NCBI GenBank assembly: GCA_002400085.1
Contig: DHEX01000087.1
Location: 1,244 to 14,642 of the forward strand
DNA: 13,399 bases
DNA from: Clostridiaceae bacterium UBA4839
Lineage (GTDB): Bacteria > Bacillota > Clostridia > Clostridiales > Caloramatoraceae
Reading direction: 5' to 3'
In this document: one piece after another, positions 5,596 to 12,691 of the stretch
Position numbering within the stretch: position 1 is the first letter of the stretch
How the letters are laid out: each line of letters opens with the position of its first letter
The notes under the pieces: generated by a model
What the model was told of the DNA's origin: nothing
What the model saw: only the letters and a program-made list of their open reading frames with translations
Database searches by the model: none
Translations under genes and position numbers: made by a program

Positions 5596-5755
5596 ACCGC
5601 TTTGATAAGAAAGATATATGGAATGAACATAGAGCGAACAGGTAAAGGCTCTAAGGTGAAAGGTGCCAGAGAGGCTTAGTGTATTCGTTTGTAGAAGGTA
5701 GCGAGTTTAACGAAATCACTTAGCTTGTCTGGCACTTTTTGCTTTCCTTATCGGT
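5596..5755 (+). ncRNA. Candidate structured non-coding RNA before smc, class unknown
   Basis: Three helices can be drawn by hand. P1: ACC-GATAAG-AAAG (5596-5613, with a bulge at 5599-5603) pairs with CTTT-CTTATC-GGT (5742-5755, C5746 bulged). P2: TAGAGC (5630-5635) pairs with GCTCTA (5648-5653) over a 12-nt loop. P3: a long hairpin from about 5659 to 5739, with an 8-bp core GTGCCAGA/TCTGGCAC, two further helices and a 19-nt purine-rich loop at 5690-5708. Together they form a three-way junction. The motif AGGT occurs four times in unpaired or junction segments (5640, 5654, 5661, 5696). I do not recognise it as SRP RNA, 6S RNA, tmRNA, RNase P RNA, a T-box or any riboswitch whose consensus I can recall. 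It could be a small RNA, the 3' UTR of spoVS, or an unrecognised element. Confidence 0.5.
5659..5740 (+). terminator. Long intrinsic terminator hairpin before smc
   Basis: A12-rich left arm 5659-5670 pairs with 5728-5739: the core GTGCCAGA (5663-5670) with TCTGGCAC (5728-5735) is perfect, and AAAG before it pairs with the T run after it. Above a G-G mismatch, 5672-5676 pairs with 5722-5726 and 5678-5681 with 5717-5720; TTCGTT (5684-5689) then pairs with AACGAA (5709-5714). Five Ts (5736-5740) follow the core. It should end transcripts from spoVS or the RNA before the smc promoter. The stem is far longer than a minimal terminator. Confidence 0.75.
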
Positions 5756-5776
5756 TCTTCTAAGAATGGCTGCCAT
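5755..5776 (+). repeat. Two abutting inverted repeats upstream of the smc promoter
   Basis: TTCTT (5755-5759) and AAGAA (5762-5766) form one dyad with a 2-base centre; ATGGC (5766-5770) and GCCAT (5772-5776) form a second with a 1-base centre. The loops are too small for RNA hairpins, so a DNA-protein site is the more likely reading if they matter. They lie 15-36 bp upstream of the smc -35 box. No regulator can be named. Confidence 0.4.
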
Positions 5777-5790
5777 CCGTAATACCCCGC

Positions 5791-5819
5791 TTGACAATGA
5801 ATAATTTTAATTTTAAAAT
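5791..5819 (+). promoter_or_regulatory. Sigma-A-type promoter for smc
   Basis: A consensus -35 box TTGACA (5791-5796), a 17-bp spacer and TAAAAT (5814-5819). The expected start is near 5826, giving a leader of about 43 nt before the TTG start at 5869. The promoter lies just after the terminator at 5659-5740, so smc is insulated from spoVS. Confidence 0.8.
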
Positions 5820-5868
5820 ACGTAATATGGCTATTAATGCTTTTAAATTGATTTTAGGGGTGAATATT

Positions 5869-8800
5869 TTGCATCTAAAGCGATTAGAAATAAAAGGATT
5901 TAAATCCTTTTTAGATAAAACAGTATTAGAATTCAATAGTAATATTACTGCCATAGTTGGACCAAATGGAAGTGGGAAAAGCAATATTTCTGATGCAATA
6001 AGATGGGTTTTAGGTGAGCAAAGTGCAAAAAGTCTAAGAGGAAGTAAAATGGATGATGTTATATTTGCAGGAACAGAAACCCGAAAACCATTAGGCTGTG
6101 CAGAAGTGTCAATGACACTTGATAATAGTGATAAAATTTTACCTTTAGACTATAATGAAATTACTGTTATGAGAAGATTATACCGATCTGGAGAAAGTGA
6201 ATATTATATAAACAATACATCTTGCAGATTAAAGGATGTACAAGAGCTTTTTTTAGATACTGGAATTGGCAAGGATGGTTATTCTTTAATTGGGCAAGGC
6301 AAAATTGATGAAATTTTAAGCAGCAGACCAGAAGACAGAAGAAATATTTTTGAGGAAGCAGCAGGAATTGTTAAGTATAAAATGAGACTTTCTGAATCAC
6401 AAAAAAAGCTTGAAAATACAAAGCAAAATCTTTTAAGAATATCAGATATAATAAGCGAACTTGAAAATCAAATTGGGCCTTTAGAGAAACAATCAAAAAA
6501 TGCAAAAATTTATCTTTCAATGATTGAAGAGCTTAAAAGTGATGAGATTAATTTAGCTTTAAATAATTATGAAAATTCTAAAATAAAGCTTGACAAAATC
6601 ACTCACGATTTAAATGAATTAAATGATAGCAAATTAAATTATGATGCTGATAAAGAGAAATTAAAAAATATTGTTCTAAAATTAAAGGATAACTTACGCA
6701 GCTGTGAGGAACTTTATGAAAAAAACAATAATTTAAAATTTGATTTAGAAAAAAATAAAAGTATTAATGAAGGCAGAATAAACTTACTTAGTGAGAGGCG
6801 TTGCAATTCTTTAGATGAAATAAAGAGAATAAGAAAACAAATAGATGATGAGCAATCTAATTTAAATAAAATCGAAGATGAAGAGACCATATATATTAAA
6901 AATAAAAAAAGCTGTGAGGCTAAACTTGAAGAACTAAATAAGGCTTTGTCTATAGTTAATGAAGAATGTTTAAAAGTAAATAATAATACCGAGGAATTCG
7001 ATAAATCAATTAATGATAAGAAATCAGATGCAATTCAAAATATGAAAAATACTTCTGATATAAATAATCAAATTAATTCCCATACAAGCATGATAGAAAG
7101 TTTAAAATCAAGAATTAATGGGCTGAAAAAAGAAATAGGGTTAAGAGAAAGCAAAATTGAAGGCATTAATTCAGAAATAAATAGTTTAGAATCAAATGTA
7201 AAAGTACTAACATCTGATAATGAAGAATATAAAAAAACATATAATGAGGCTTTAATTAATTTAAATTCCCTAAGTGGAAAGCGAGATAATTTAAGCAATA
7301 AAAAAAATAGTCAATATGAAAATTTAAAAACAAAGGAAGCTCGATTAAATACCTTAATTCATATGGAGAACTCATTAGAAGGCTATAATAAAGGTGTTAA
7401 AGCAATTCTTAAAAATAAATGCGATAAGGTTAAAGTATTTGGAACAGTAAGCAATGTAATTACTGTCCCAACAGGTCTTGAAACAGCTATAGAGGTAGCT
7501 TTGTCATCTTCCATACAAAATATAATAGTTGACAATGAAAAAACTGCTCAGGAAATGATTAACTACCTAAAAAATGAAAATATAGGCAGAGCTACTTTTT
7601 TACCCTTATCAACAATTAAAGGCAGAAAAGTAAATTTTAGCAGTGAATTATCTCAAATTAATGGATTTGTAGGTTTTGCCTCTAAACTTATTAAATATGA
7701 TGAAATGTTTAATAATGTAATTTCTTTTTTGCTTGGACGTATAATTATATGTACGAATCTAAAAGTAGGAACGGAAATAGCTAAAAAAACTGGTTATACT
7801 TTTAAACTAGTGACTTTAGATGGGGATGTAATTAATGCTGGGGGTTCATATACAGGTGGAAGCAGGAATGTATTAAATAACGGGATAATTTCGAGAAAAA
7901 ATGAACTTGCAGATTTAAGTGAGAAGGTTAAAATTGATAAATCCAATTATAATTCTATATCAACAGAATTAGATAATATTGAAAATGAAATTAAAAATCA
8001 AAATGAAATTGTTAGCAGCTCTTCTACAAAAATAAAAGAAATAGAGTTTAAAATAAAAAATGAAAATAATAAAAAGGATATGTTTGCTTCAAACATGAAA
8101 AACATAGTTGATGATATAAAATATTTAAAAATAGAGATGGACAAGATATATAGTGATATTGATTCATATAACAATTCGATTGACAGCAATAAACTTAAGC
8201 TAAAAGATCTAACGGAATTAAATAAAAACTATGAAGAAGAAATTCAAGAATTAAGTGAAAAATTATTGCACTTTAAAAATGAAAAGGAAACATTGATTAA
8301 CAAGATAACAAATAAAAAAGTTGAAATTGCAGAACAAAATAAAATTATTGAAAATTTAAATGAAAATTTAATGAACTATAAGAAGAACAAGGAAACTTGC
8401 AGCGAAAAGATTAACTTATTTAATGATGAAATAAAAGAAAAAGAAAACTTAATTTTAGAAATTAAAAAAGAAATAGAGTATACAAGTGGCAGCAATGAAA
8501 AAATAGAAAAAGATATTGAAAGCGCTTTAAATACTATTAAAGAATCGGAGCTAAAAAAAGAAAATATTAGAAAAGATTTAGAACAAAATGAGAATAAGAT
8601 GAAAGATGTGGATGAAAGCTTAAATTTAATGATTAACTCCATTCATAAATTAGAAATTACAAAATCTAAGATAGAATCCGAAATTGATTTTAATATAAAT
8701 AAGCTTTGGGAAGACTATGAGATTACAATTCCGCAAGCCTCAAAATATAAAAAGGATATAAAAAGCTATAGCGAACTAAGTAAAAAAGCAAATGATTTAA

Positions 8801-9405
8801 AATCAAAAATTAAAGGACTTGGAAATGTTAATGTTAATGCTATTGAAGAATATAAAGAAGTGACAGAGCGATATAATTTTTTAACAAAGCAAAGGGAAGA
8901 TTTAAAAAAAGCAGAATCAGATTTATTAAAGGTCATTGAAACTATAAACTTAACAATGCGAAATCAGTTTAATGAAAAATTCAATATAATAAGAAAGAAT
9001 TTTAACGAAGTTTTTAAGGAGTTATTTGGGGGAGGATATGCGGATTTAAAGCTTGAAGGAAATGATGTATTAAATGATGGAATAGATATTATTGTACAGC
9101 CGCCGGGAAAGAAGTTACAAAGTTTGTCATTATTATCCGGCGGAGAGAAAGGCCTTTCAGCTATAGCTTTAGTATTTGCAATTTTAAAAATGAAGCCCAC
9201 TCCCTTTTGCGTCTTAGATGAAATAGAAGCTGCTTTAGATGATGCAAATGTTAATAGATTTAGTAATTTTTTAAAAAGATATTCAAAAGAAACTCAATTT
9301 ATAGTTATTACTCATAGGAAAGGATCTATGGCTGCTGCTGAAGCACTATATGGAGTAACAATGGAGGAAAAAGGAGTTTCAAAAGTACTATCTTTAAAAC
9401 TTTAG
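5869..9405 (+). CDS. smc: Chromosome segregation ATPase SMC (TTG start)
   Basis: SMC is the ATPase core of bacterial condensin, which with ScpA and ScpB compacts and segregates the chromosome. The 1178-residue product has the full layout. The N-terminal head carries Walker A GPNGSGKSN (31-39). A coiled coil runs to about residue 500, the hinge spans about 505-668 and includes GGSYTGGS (658-665), and a second coiled coil returns to the C-terminal head with signature SGGEK (1090-1094) and Walker B VLDEIE (Asp1117, catalytic Glu1118). The frame stays open upstream to a TTG at 5791, but that segment holds the promoter. The TTG at 5869 follows AGGGGTGA (5856-5863) by 5 bases and gives the normal N-terminus MHLKRLEIKGFKSF. 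The stop TAG overlaps the ftsY ribosome binding site. The coils are lysine-, asparagine- and glutamate-rich, as expected in an AT-rich genome. Confidence 0.97.
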   Translation: MHLKRLEIKGFKSFLDKTVLEFNSNITAIVGPNGSGKSNISDAIRWVLGEQSAKSLRGSKMDDVIFAGTETRKPLGCAEVSMTLDNSDKILPLDYNEITVMRRLYRSGESEYYINNTSCRLKDVQELFLDTGIGKDGYSLIGQGKIDEILSSRPEDRRNIFEEAAGIVKYKMRLSESQKKLENTKQNLLRISDIISELENQIGPLEKQSKNAKIYLSMIEELKSDEINLALNNYENSKIKLDKITHDLNELNDSKLNYDADKEKLKNIVLKLKDNLRSCEELYEKNNNLKFDLEKNKSINEGRINLLSERRCNSLDEIKRIRKQIDDEQSNLNKIEDEETIYIKNKKSCEAKLEELNKALSIVNEECLKVNNNTEEFDKSINDKKSDAIQNMKNTSDINNQINSHTSMIESLKSRINGLKKEIGLRESKIEGINSEINSLESNVKVLTSDNEEYKKTYNEALINLNSLSGKRDNLSNKKNSQYENLKTKEARLNTLIHMENSLEGYNKGVKAILKNKCDKVKVFGTVSNVITVPTGLETAIEVALSSSIQNIIVDNEKTAQEMINYLKNENIGRATFLPLSTIKGRKVNFSSELSQINGFVGFASKLIKYDEMFNNVISFLLGRIIICTNLKVGTEIAKKTGYTFKLVTLDGDVINAGGSYTGGSRNVLNNGIISRKNELADLSEKVKIDKSNYNSISTELDNIENEIKNQNEIVSSSSTKIKEIEFKIKNENNKKDMFASNMKNIVDDIKYLKIEMDKIYSDIDSYNNSIDSNKLKLKDLTELNKNYEEEIQELSEKLLHFKNEKETLINKITNKKVEIAEQNKIIENLNENLMNYKKNKETCSEKINLFNDEIKEKENLILEIKKEIEYTSGSNEKIEKDIESALNTIKESELKKENIRKDLEQNENKMKDVDESLNLMINSIHKLEITKSKIESEIDFNINKLWEDYEITIPQASKYKKDIKSYSELSKKANDLKSKIKGLGNVNVNAIEEYKEVTERYNFLTKQREDLKKAESDLLKVIETINLTMRNQFNEKFNIIRKNFNEVFKELFGGGYADLKLEGNDVLNDGIDIIVQPPGKKLQSLSLLSGGEKGLSAIALVFAILKMKPTPFCVLDEIEAALDDANVNRFSNFLKRYSKETQFIVITHRKGSMAAAEALYGVTMEEKGVSKVLSLKL

Positions 9406-9420
9406 GAGGAAATAAGTAAA

Positions 9421-10329
9421 ATGGAATGGTTTGATAAATTAAAAAAAGGATTATCTAAAACAAAAGATGATATATCAGGGAAAATAGAACAGGTTTTTAC
9501 TTTTAACAAGGAAATAAATGATGAGCTATTTGATGAATTAGAAGAGGTTATGATACTGTCAGATATTGGTGCAATCACTACGGAAACTATAATTGACAGG
9601 CTAAAGGAGAAAATCAAAGCAGAAAAGCTTACAAGCTCCGAGGAGGCTAAAAAAGCTCTTCAAGATATTATTGTTGAAATGATGGGAAAGGGTACACAAA
9701 ATATTAAACCTGAAAAGCTCCCTGCAGTTTATTTAGTAGTTGGAGTAAACGGGGTTGGCAAAACTACTTCTATTGGCAAGATGGCATATTATTTAAAAAA
9801 TAATGGCTACAGTGTAATGCTTGCTGCAGGGGATACCTTTAGAGCAGCAGCCATAGATCAGCTTGAAGTATGGGGCAACAGGTGCCACGTTGATGTTGTA
9901 AAACATACTGAGGGTTCTGATCCTGCTGCAGTTATATATGATGCAATACAATCTGCAAAAGCAAAAAATATAGATGTACTCATCTGTGATACTGCTGGAA
10001 GGCTTCACAACAAAAAAAATCTTATGGAAGAGCTAAAAAAGATAAACAAAGTAATAGAAAGAGAATACAGTGATGCCTATAAACAAACACTGCTTGTTAT
10101 GGATGCTACTACAGGGCAAAATGCACTTTCACAAGCAAAGGAATTTATAGAAGTTTCCGATGTAAATGGGCTAATATTAACTAAACTTGATGGAACTGCA
10201 AAGGGCGGAGTAGTAGTTGCCATAGCAAATGAGCTTAACGTTCCAGTTAAAATGATAGGTATTGGAGAAGGCATTGATGACCTTCAGGAATTTAACCCTG
10301 AAGCTTTTGTTAAGGCAATTATCAATTAA
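9421..10329 (+). CDS. ftsY: Signal recognition particle receptor FtsY
   Basis: FtsY is the membrane-associated GTPase that docks the Ffh-ribosome complex and hands it to the Sec translocon. The 302-residue protein is the short Gram-positive form, with no long acidic A domain, and its first 20 residues are basic and possibly amphipathic, suited to membrane contact. NG-domain motifs are in order: GVNGVGKT (108-115, P-loop), DTFRAAA (138-144), DTAGRLH (190-196), TKLDG (254-258) and GIGEG (280-284). The ATG follows AGGAGG (9404-9409), which overlaps the smc stop; the 11-base spacing is slightly long but no better start exists. It is cotranscribed with smc, as in Bacillus. Its partner ffh lies 475 bases downstream but has its own promoter. 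Confidence 0.97.
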   Translation: MEWFDKLKKGLSKTKDDISGKIEQVFTFNKEINDELFDELEEVMILSDIGAITTETIIDRLKEKIKAEKLTSSEEAKKALQDIIVEMMGKGTQNIKPEKLPAVYLVVGVNGVGKTTSIGKMAYYLKNNGYSVMLAAGDTFRAAAIDQLEVWGNRCHVDVVKHTEGSDPAAVIYDAIQSAKAKNIDVLICDTAGRLHNKKNLMEELKKINKVIEREYSDAYKQTLLVMDATTGQNALSQAKEFIEVSDVNGLILTKLDGTAKGGVVVAIANELNVPVKMIGIGEGIDDLQEFNPEAFVKAIIN

Positions 10330-10393
10330 AACCCTACTAAACCTGTAAAATAAACAAATCGCAGCGGTGGATTAAATCTAAATTATGAATACA

Positions 10394-10419
10394 CCTGTTA
10401 AGTAAATATACTTGACAGG
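10394..10419 (+). repeat. 26-bp dyad over the -35 box of the ylxM-ffh promoter
   Basis: The left arm 10394-10404 (CCTGTTAAGTA) pairs with the right arm 10409-10419 (TACTTGACAGG) around the centre AATA, with ten Watson-Crick pairs and one T-G pair. The right arm contains the whole -35 box TTGACA. A related half site, ACCTGTAAA, lies at 10341-10349 and matches ACCTGTTAA at 10393-10401 in direct orientation. No T run follows, so a terminator for ftsY is unlikely. It looks like an operator, but no regulator can be named. Confidence 0.5.
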
Positions 10420-10440
10420 ATATGAAAATTTTGATATTAT
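10412..10440 (+). promoter_or_regulatory. Sigma-A-type promoter for ylxM-ffh, extended -10
   Basis: Consensus TTGACA (10412-10417), a 17-bp spacer and TATTAT (10435-10440), preceded by TGA so that it also has an extended -10 element. Transcription should start near 10446-10448, only about 13-15 bases before the likely ylxM ATG. A dyad covers the -35 box. Confidence 0.8.
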
Positions 10441-10460
10441 CGTAAAGGATGTTAATTGTG

Positions 10461-10793
10461 ATGGATAAACTAAGTAAAACTTCATTATTAATTGATTTTT
10501 ATGGTGATCTTCTTACAGATAAACAAAAGTCAGCTATGATATTGCATCATGAGCAGGATATGTCTTTTGGAGAGATTTCCGAGAATTTAAATATATCGAG
10601 GCAAGCAGTTTATGATACATTAAAAAGAAGTGAAAAATTACTTGATAATTATGAATCAAAGCTTGGCTTAGTAGAAAAATTTGAAGCTCAAAAAGCTAAA
10701 TTAAATGAATTAAAAAACATTATTATAAATAGTAATATGGAAGATAAGTCAAAAGCACTTAAAATAATTAACGATCTTTTAGAAATATATTAG
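10461..10793 (+). CDS. ylxM: YlxM, helix-turn-helix protein of the SRP operon
   Basis: A 110-residue protein with a sigma-70 region-4-like helix-turn-helix (about residues 36-58; key block SRQAVYDTLKRSE at 46-58) followed by a lysine- and glutamate-rich helical tail. YlxM is encoded before ffh in most Firmicutes and has been tied to SRP function; its precise role is not settled. Three in-frame starts are possible: ATG 10449, GTG 10458 and ATG 10461. I use 10461, which gives the length of the Bacillus homologue; GTG 10458 is 8 bases from AAGGA and is nearly as good. The predicted transcription start falls around 10446-10448, so little or none of a leader would precede ATG 10449. The stop TAG overlaps the ffh ribosome binding site, so the two genes are coupled. 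Confidence 0.9.
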   Translation: MDKLSKTSLLIDFYGDLLTDKQKSAMILHHEQDMSFGEISENLNISRQAVYDTLKRSEKLLDNYESKLGLVEKFEAQKAKLNELKNIIINSNMEDKSKALKIINDLLEIY

Positions 10794-10804
10794 GAGGAAT
10801 AATT

Positions 10805-12148
10805 ATGGCATTTGAAAATTTAACCTCCAAATTCTTAGAAACTTTTAAAAAGTTAAAAGGAAAAGGAAAATTAACTGAAAAGGATATAAAGGATTCAATG
10901 AGAGAAGTTAAACTTGCTCTTCTTGAAGCTGATGTAAACTACAAGGTTGTAAAAGACTTTATTAACTCTGTTAGTGAAAGAGCAGTAGGTCAGGAGGTAA
11001 TGGAAAGCCTTACCCCAGGACAGGAAGTCATTAAAATTGTTAATGAAGAATTAATAAAATTAATGGGTGGAAGCGAAAGCAAGTTAAATATATCGTCTAC
11101 TCCTCCAACAGTTATCATGCTGGTAGGATTGCAAGGTGCTGGTAAAACTACAATGGCATCTAAAATTGCGCTATATTTAAAAAAGAAAAATAAATCACCT
11201 TTACTTGTAGCCTGTGATGTATATAGACCAGCTGCAATTAAGCAGCTTCAAGTTTTAGGCTCACAAATTGATATTCCTGTGTTTTCTATGGGAAATAAAA
11301 TAAATCCAGTTGATATAGCAAAAGCGGGAATTGAAAATGCAGCTAAAAAAGGAAATGACTATATAATTATTGATACTGCTGGAAGACTTCATATAGATGA
11401 AGAATTAATGAATGAGCTTAAAAATATAAAAGAAAGTATAAATCCAAATGAAATTTTATTAGTTGTAGATTCTATGACAGGTCAGGATGCTGTAAATGTA
11501 GCTGAAAAATTTAATGAACTCCTTGACATTACAGGGGTTATACTGACAAAGCTTGATGGGGATACAAGAGGCGGTGCAGCAATATCAGTTAAGGCTGTTA
11601 CAGGGAAGCCAATTAAATTTGTAGGTACGGGCGAAAAGCTTTCTGATATTGAAATATTTCATCCAGATAGGATGGCTTCAAGAATCCTTGGCATGGGTGA
11701 TGTGCTTAGCTTAATTGAAAAAGCTCAAGAGACAGTTGATGAAAAGCAAGCTCTTGAAATGCAAAAGAAGATTATAAGCCAGCAATTTACTCTTGATGAT
11801 TTTTTAAATCAAATGCAGCAGGTTAAAAAGATGGGACCAATCAAAGATATATTAAAGATGGTGCCTGGGGTGGATTCCAATAAGCTTGATGATGTAGAAA
11901 TTGATGAAAGTGAAGTGGCTCATACTGAAGCCATTATACAATCCATGACACTCGGAGAAAGAAAAAATCCTTCAATTATAAATTCAAGCAGAAAAAAGAG
12001 GATTGCTAAAGGATCTGGCTCATCAATTCAAGATGTAAATAAACTTTTATCAAGTTTTGAACAGGCAAGAAAAATGATGAAACAGTTTGGAGATATGCAG
12101 CAAAAAGGTTTTAAAAAAGGTAAAATGAAAATTCCTTTTTTTAAATAA
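10805..12148 (+). CDS. ffh: Signal recognition particle protein Ffh
   Basis: Ffh is the SRP54 homologue. It binds SRP RNA and signal sequences as they leave the ribosome and delivers them to FtsY. The 447-residue product has the N domain (about 1-95), then the G domain with GLQGAGKTT (108-116), DVYRPAA (138-144), DTAGRLH (190-196), TKLDG (248-252) and GTGEK (274-278), and a methionine-rich M domain (about 328-433) that includes the RNA-contact block SRKKRIAKGSGSS (395-407). The tail is short and lysine-rich. AGGAGG (10792-10797) lies 7 bases before the ATG and overlaps the ylxM stop. Length and motifs are normal. The SRP RNA gene is not in the window. Confidence 0.98.
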   Translation: MAFENLTSKFLETFKKLKGKGKLTEKDIKDSMREVKLALLEADVNYKVVKDFINSVSERAVGQEVMESLTPGQEVIKIVNEELIKLMGGSESKLNISSTPPTVIMLVGLQGAGKTTMASKIALYLKKKNKSPLLVACDVYRPAAIKQLQVLGSQIDIPVFSMGNKINPVDIAKAGIENAAKKGNDYIIIDTAGRLHIDEELMNELKNIKESINPNEILLVVDSMTGQDAVNVAEKFNELLDITGVILTKLDGDTRGGAAISVKAVTGKPIKFVGTGEKLSDIEIFHPDRMASRILGMGDVLSLIEKAQETVDEKQALEMQKKIISQQFTLDDFLNQMQQVKKMGPIKDILKMVPGVDSNKLDDVEIDESEVAHTEAIIQSMTLGERKNPSIINSSRKKRIAKGSGSSIQDVNKLLSSFEQARKMMKQFGDMQQKGFKKGKMKIPFFK

Positions 12149-12155
12149 ATCTAAA

Positions 12156-12175
12156 TAAAACTATTAATAGTTTTA
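12156..12175 (+). repeat. 20-bp palindrome between ffh and rpsP
   Basis: AAAACTAT (12157-12164) and ATAGTTTT (12167-12174) are exact reverse complements around a TA centre, and the outer T-A pair extends this to 20 bp. It ends just before the rpsP ribosome binding site. It is nearly all A and T, so it would be a weak RNA hairpin. It could mark a processing site or be a chance feature. Confidence 0.35.
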
Positions 12176-12190
12176 AAGGAGGTGAAGGGT

Positions 12191-12436
12191 ATGTCAGTAA
12201 AAATAAGATTAAGAAGAATGGGCGCAAAAAAAGCTCCATTTTATAGATTTGTTGTAGCTGATTCAAGATCACCAAGAGATGGTAAGTTCATTGAAGAATT
12301 AGGATATTACAATCCAAATACTGAACCATCTGAAATAAAGGTTGATGCTGAAAAGGTTAAAGCGTGGATAGCAAATGGTGCACAGCCATCAGATACTGTT
12401 AAAGTTCTTTTGAAGAAGGCAGGTATCATGGAATAA
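12191..12436 (+). CDS. rpsP: 30S ribosomal protein S16
   Basis: S16 is a small-subunit protein needed for 30S assembly. The 81-residue product starts with the S16 signature MSVKIRLRRMGAKKAPFYR and keeps the DSRSPRDGKFIEELGYYNP block. The ATG at 12191 follows a near-perfect ribosome binding site AAAGGAGGTGA (12176-12185); an in-frame GTG at 12182 lies within that site and is rejected. It is placed between ffh and khpA with no obvious promoter, so it is probably read from the ylxM promoter or from a site inside ffh that I cannot see. Length matches the short form of the family. Confidence 0.98.
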   Translation: MSVKIRLRRMGAKKAPFYRFVVADSRSPRDGKFIEELGYYNPNTEPSEIKVDAEKVKAWIANGAQPSDTVKVLLKKAGIME

Positions 12437-12463
12437 ACAGGGAAAACAGGAGGTACAGTAATA

Positions 12464-12691
12464 ATGAAGGAACTTGTAGAAATTATTGCTAAAGCCCTTG
12501 TTGATAATCCAGATGCGGTAGTAGTCAATGAAATTGCTGGTGAGCAATCAGTAATAATTGAACTTAAAGTTGCATCTGAGGATATGGGAAAAGTTATAGG
12601 AAAACAAGGAAGAATTGCAAAAGCAATTAGAACCGTTGTCAAGGCTGCAGCTACAAAAGAAAATAAGAGAGCTGTAGTTGAAATTATATAA
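12464..12691 (+). CDS. khpA: KH-domain RNA-binding protein KhpA
   Basis: The 75-residue protein is a single KH domain of the YlqC/KhpA family. The RNA-binding GxxG loop is GKQG at 46-49, within VIGKQGRIAKAIR. KhpA pairs with KhpB (Jag) in Gram-positive bacteria, binds many small RNAs and affects cell division and elongation; the exact targets differ between species. It is encoded between rpsP and rimM in most Firmicutes. The ATG at 12464 follows AGGAGG (12448-12453) by 10 bases. The last base of its stop codon is also the first base of a terminator hairpin, so a ribosome finishing khpA would sit on that hairpin. Confidence 0.95.
   Translation: MKELVEIIAKALVDNPDAVVVNEIAGEQSVIIELKVASEDMGKVIGKQGRIAKAIRTVVKAAATKENKRAVVEII

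Larger units (their letters stand above)
5516..5868 (+). other. Gene-free region between spoVS and smc
   Basis: This is the only stretch over 300 bases without a protein gene. It contains two candidate promoters, a candidate structured RNA that ends in a long terminator hairpin, two abutting inverted repeats and the smc promoter and leader. The central part (about 5595-5790) is visibly richer in G and C than the surrounding AT-rich spacers. I find no convincing protein gene on either strand: an 18-codon frame at 5623-5679 has no ribosome binding site. Confidence 0.8.

Noticed and set aside
5623..5679. An 18-codon reading frame in the structured RNA region (possible leader peptide)
   Set aside because: No Shine-Dalgarno sequence before the ATG, no run of regulatory codons, and the bases are better explained by helices P2 and P3.
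5596..5755. Known RNA classes: SRP RNA, 6S, tmRNA, RNase P RNA, T-box, lysine, Mg, SAM, TPP, cobalamin and cyclic-dinucleotide riboswitches
   Set aside because: Short look-alikes such as GGTGAAAGGTGCC occur, but none of the conserved cores I can recall is present. A covariance-model search was not possible here.
5791..5868. 26-codon N-terminal extension of SMC from TTG 5791
   Set aside because: The first six bases are the -35 box of the smc promoter, the segment has no SMC homology that I recognise, and a good ribosome binding site precedes TTG 5869.
8376..8642. Reverse-strand open frames within smc, and similar ones over ackA, plsX, ftsY and khpA
   Set aside because: They are antisense to well-conserved genes, lack ribosome binding sites and give low-complexity proteins rich in Ser, Phe and Ile, as expected opposite AT-rich coding sequence.
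6400..8820. Repetitive A-rich sequence in the middle of smc
   Set aside because: It encodes the lysine/glutamate/asparagine coiled coils; there is no exact repeated unit.
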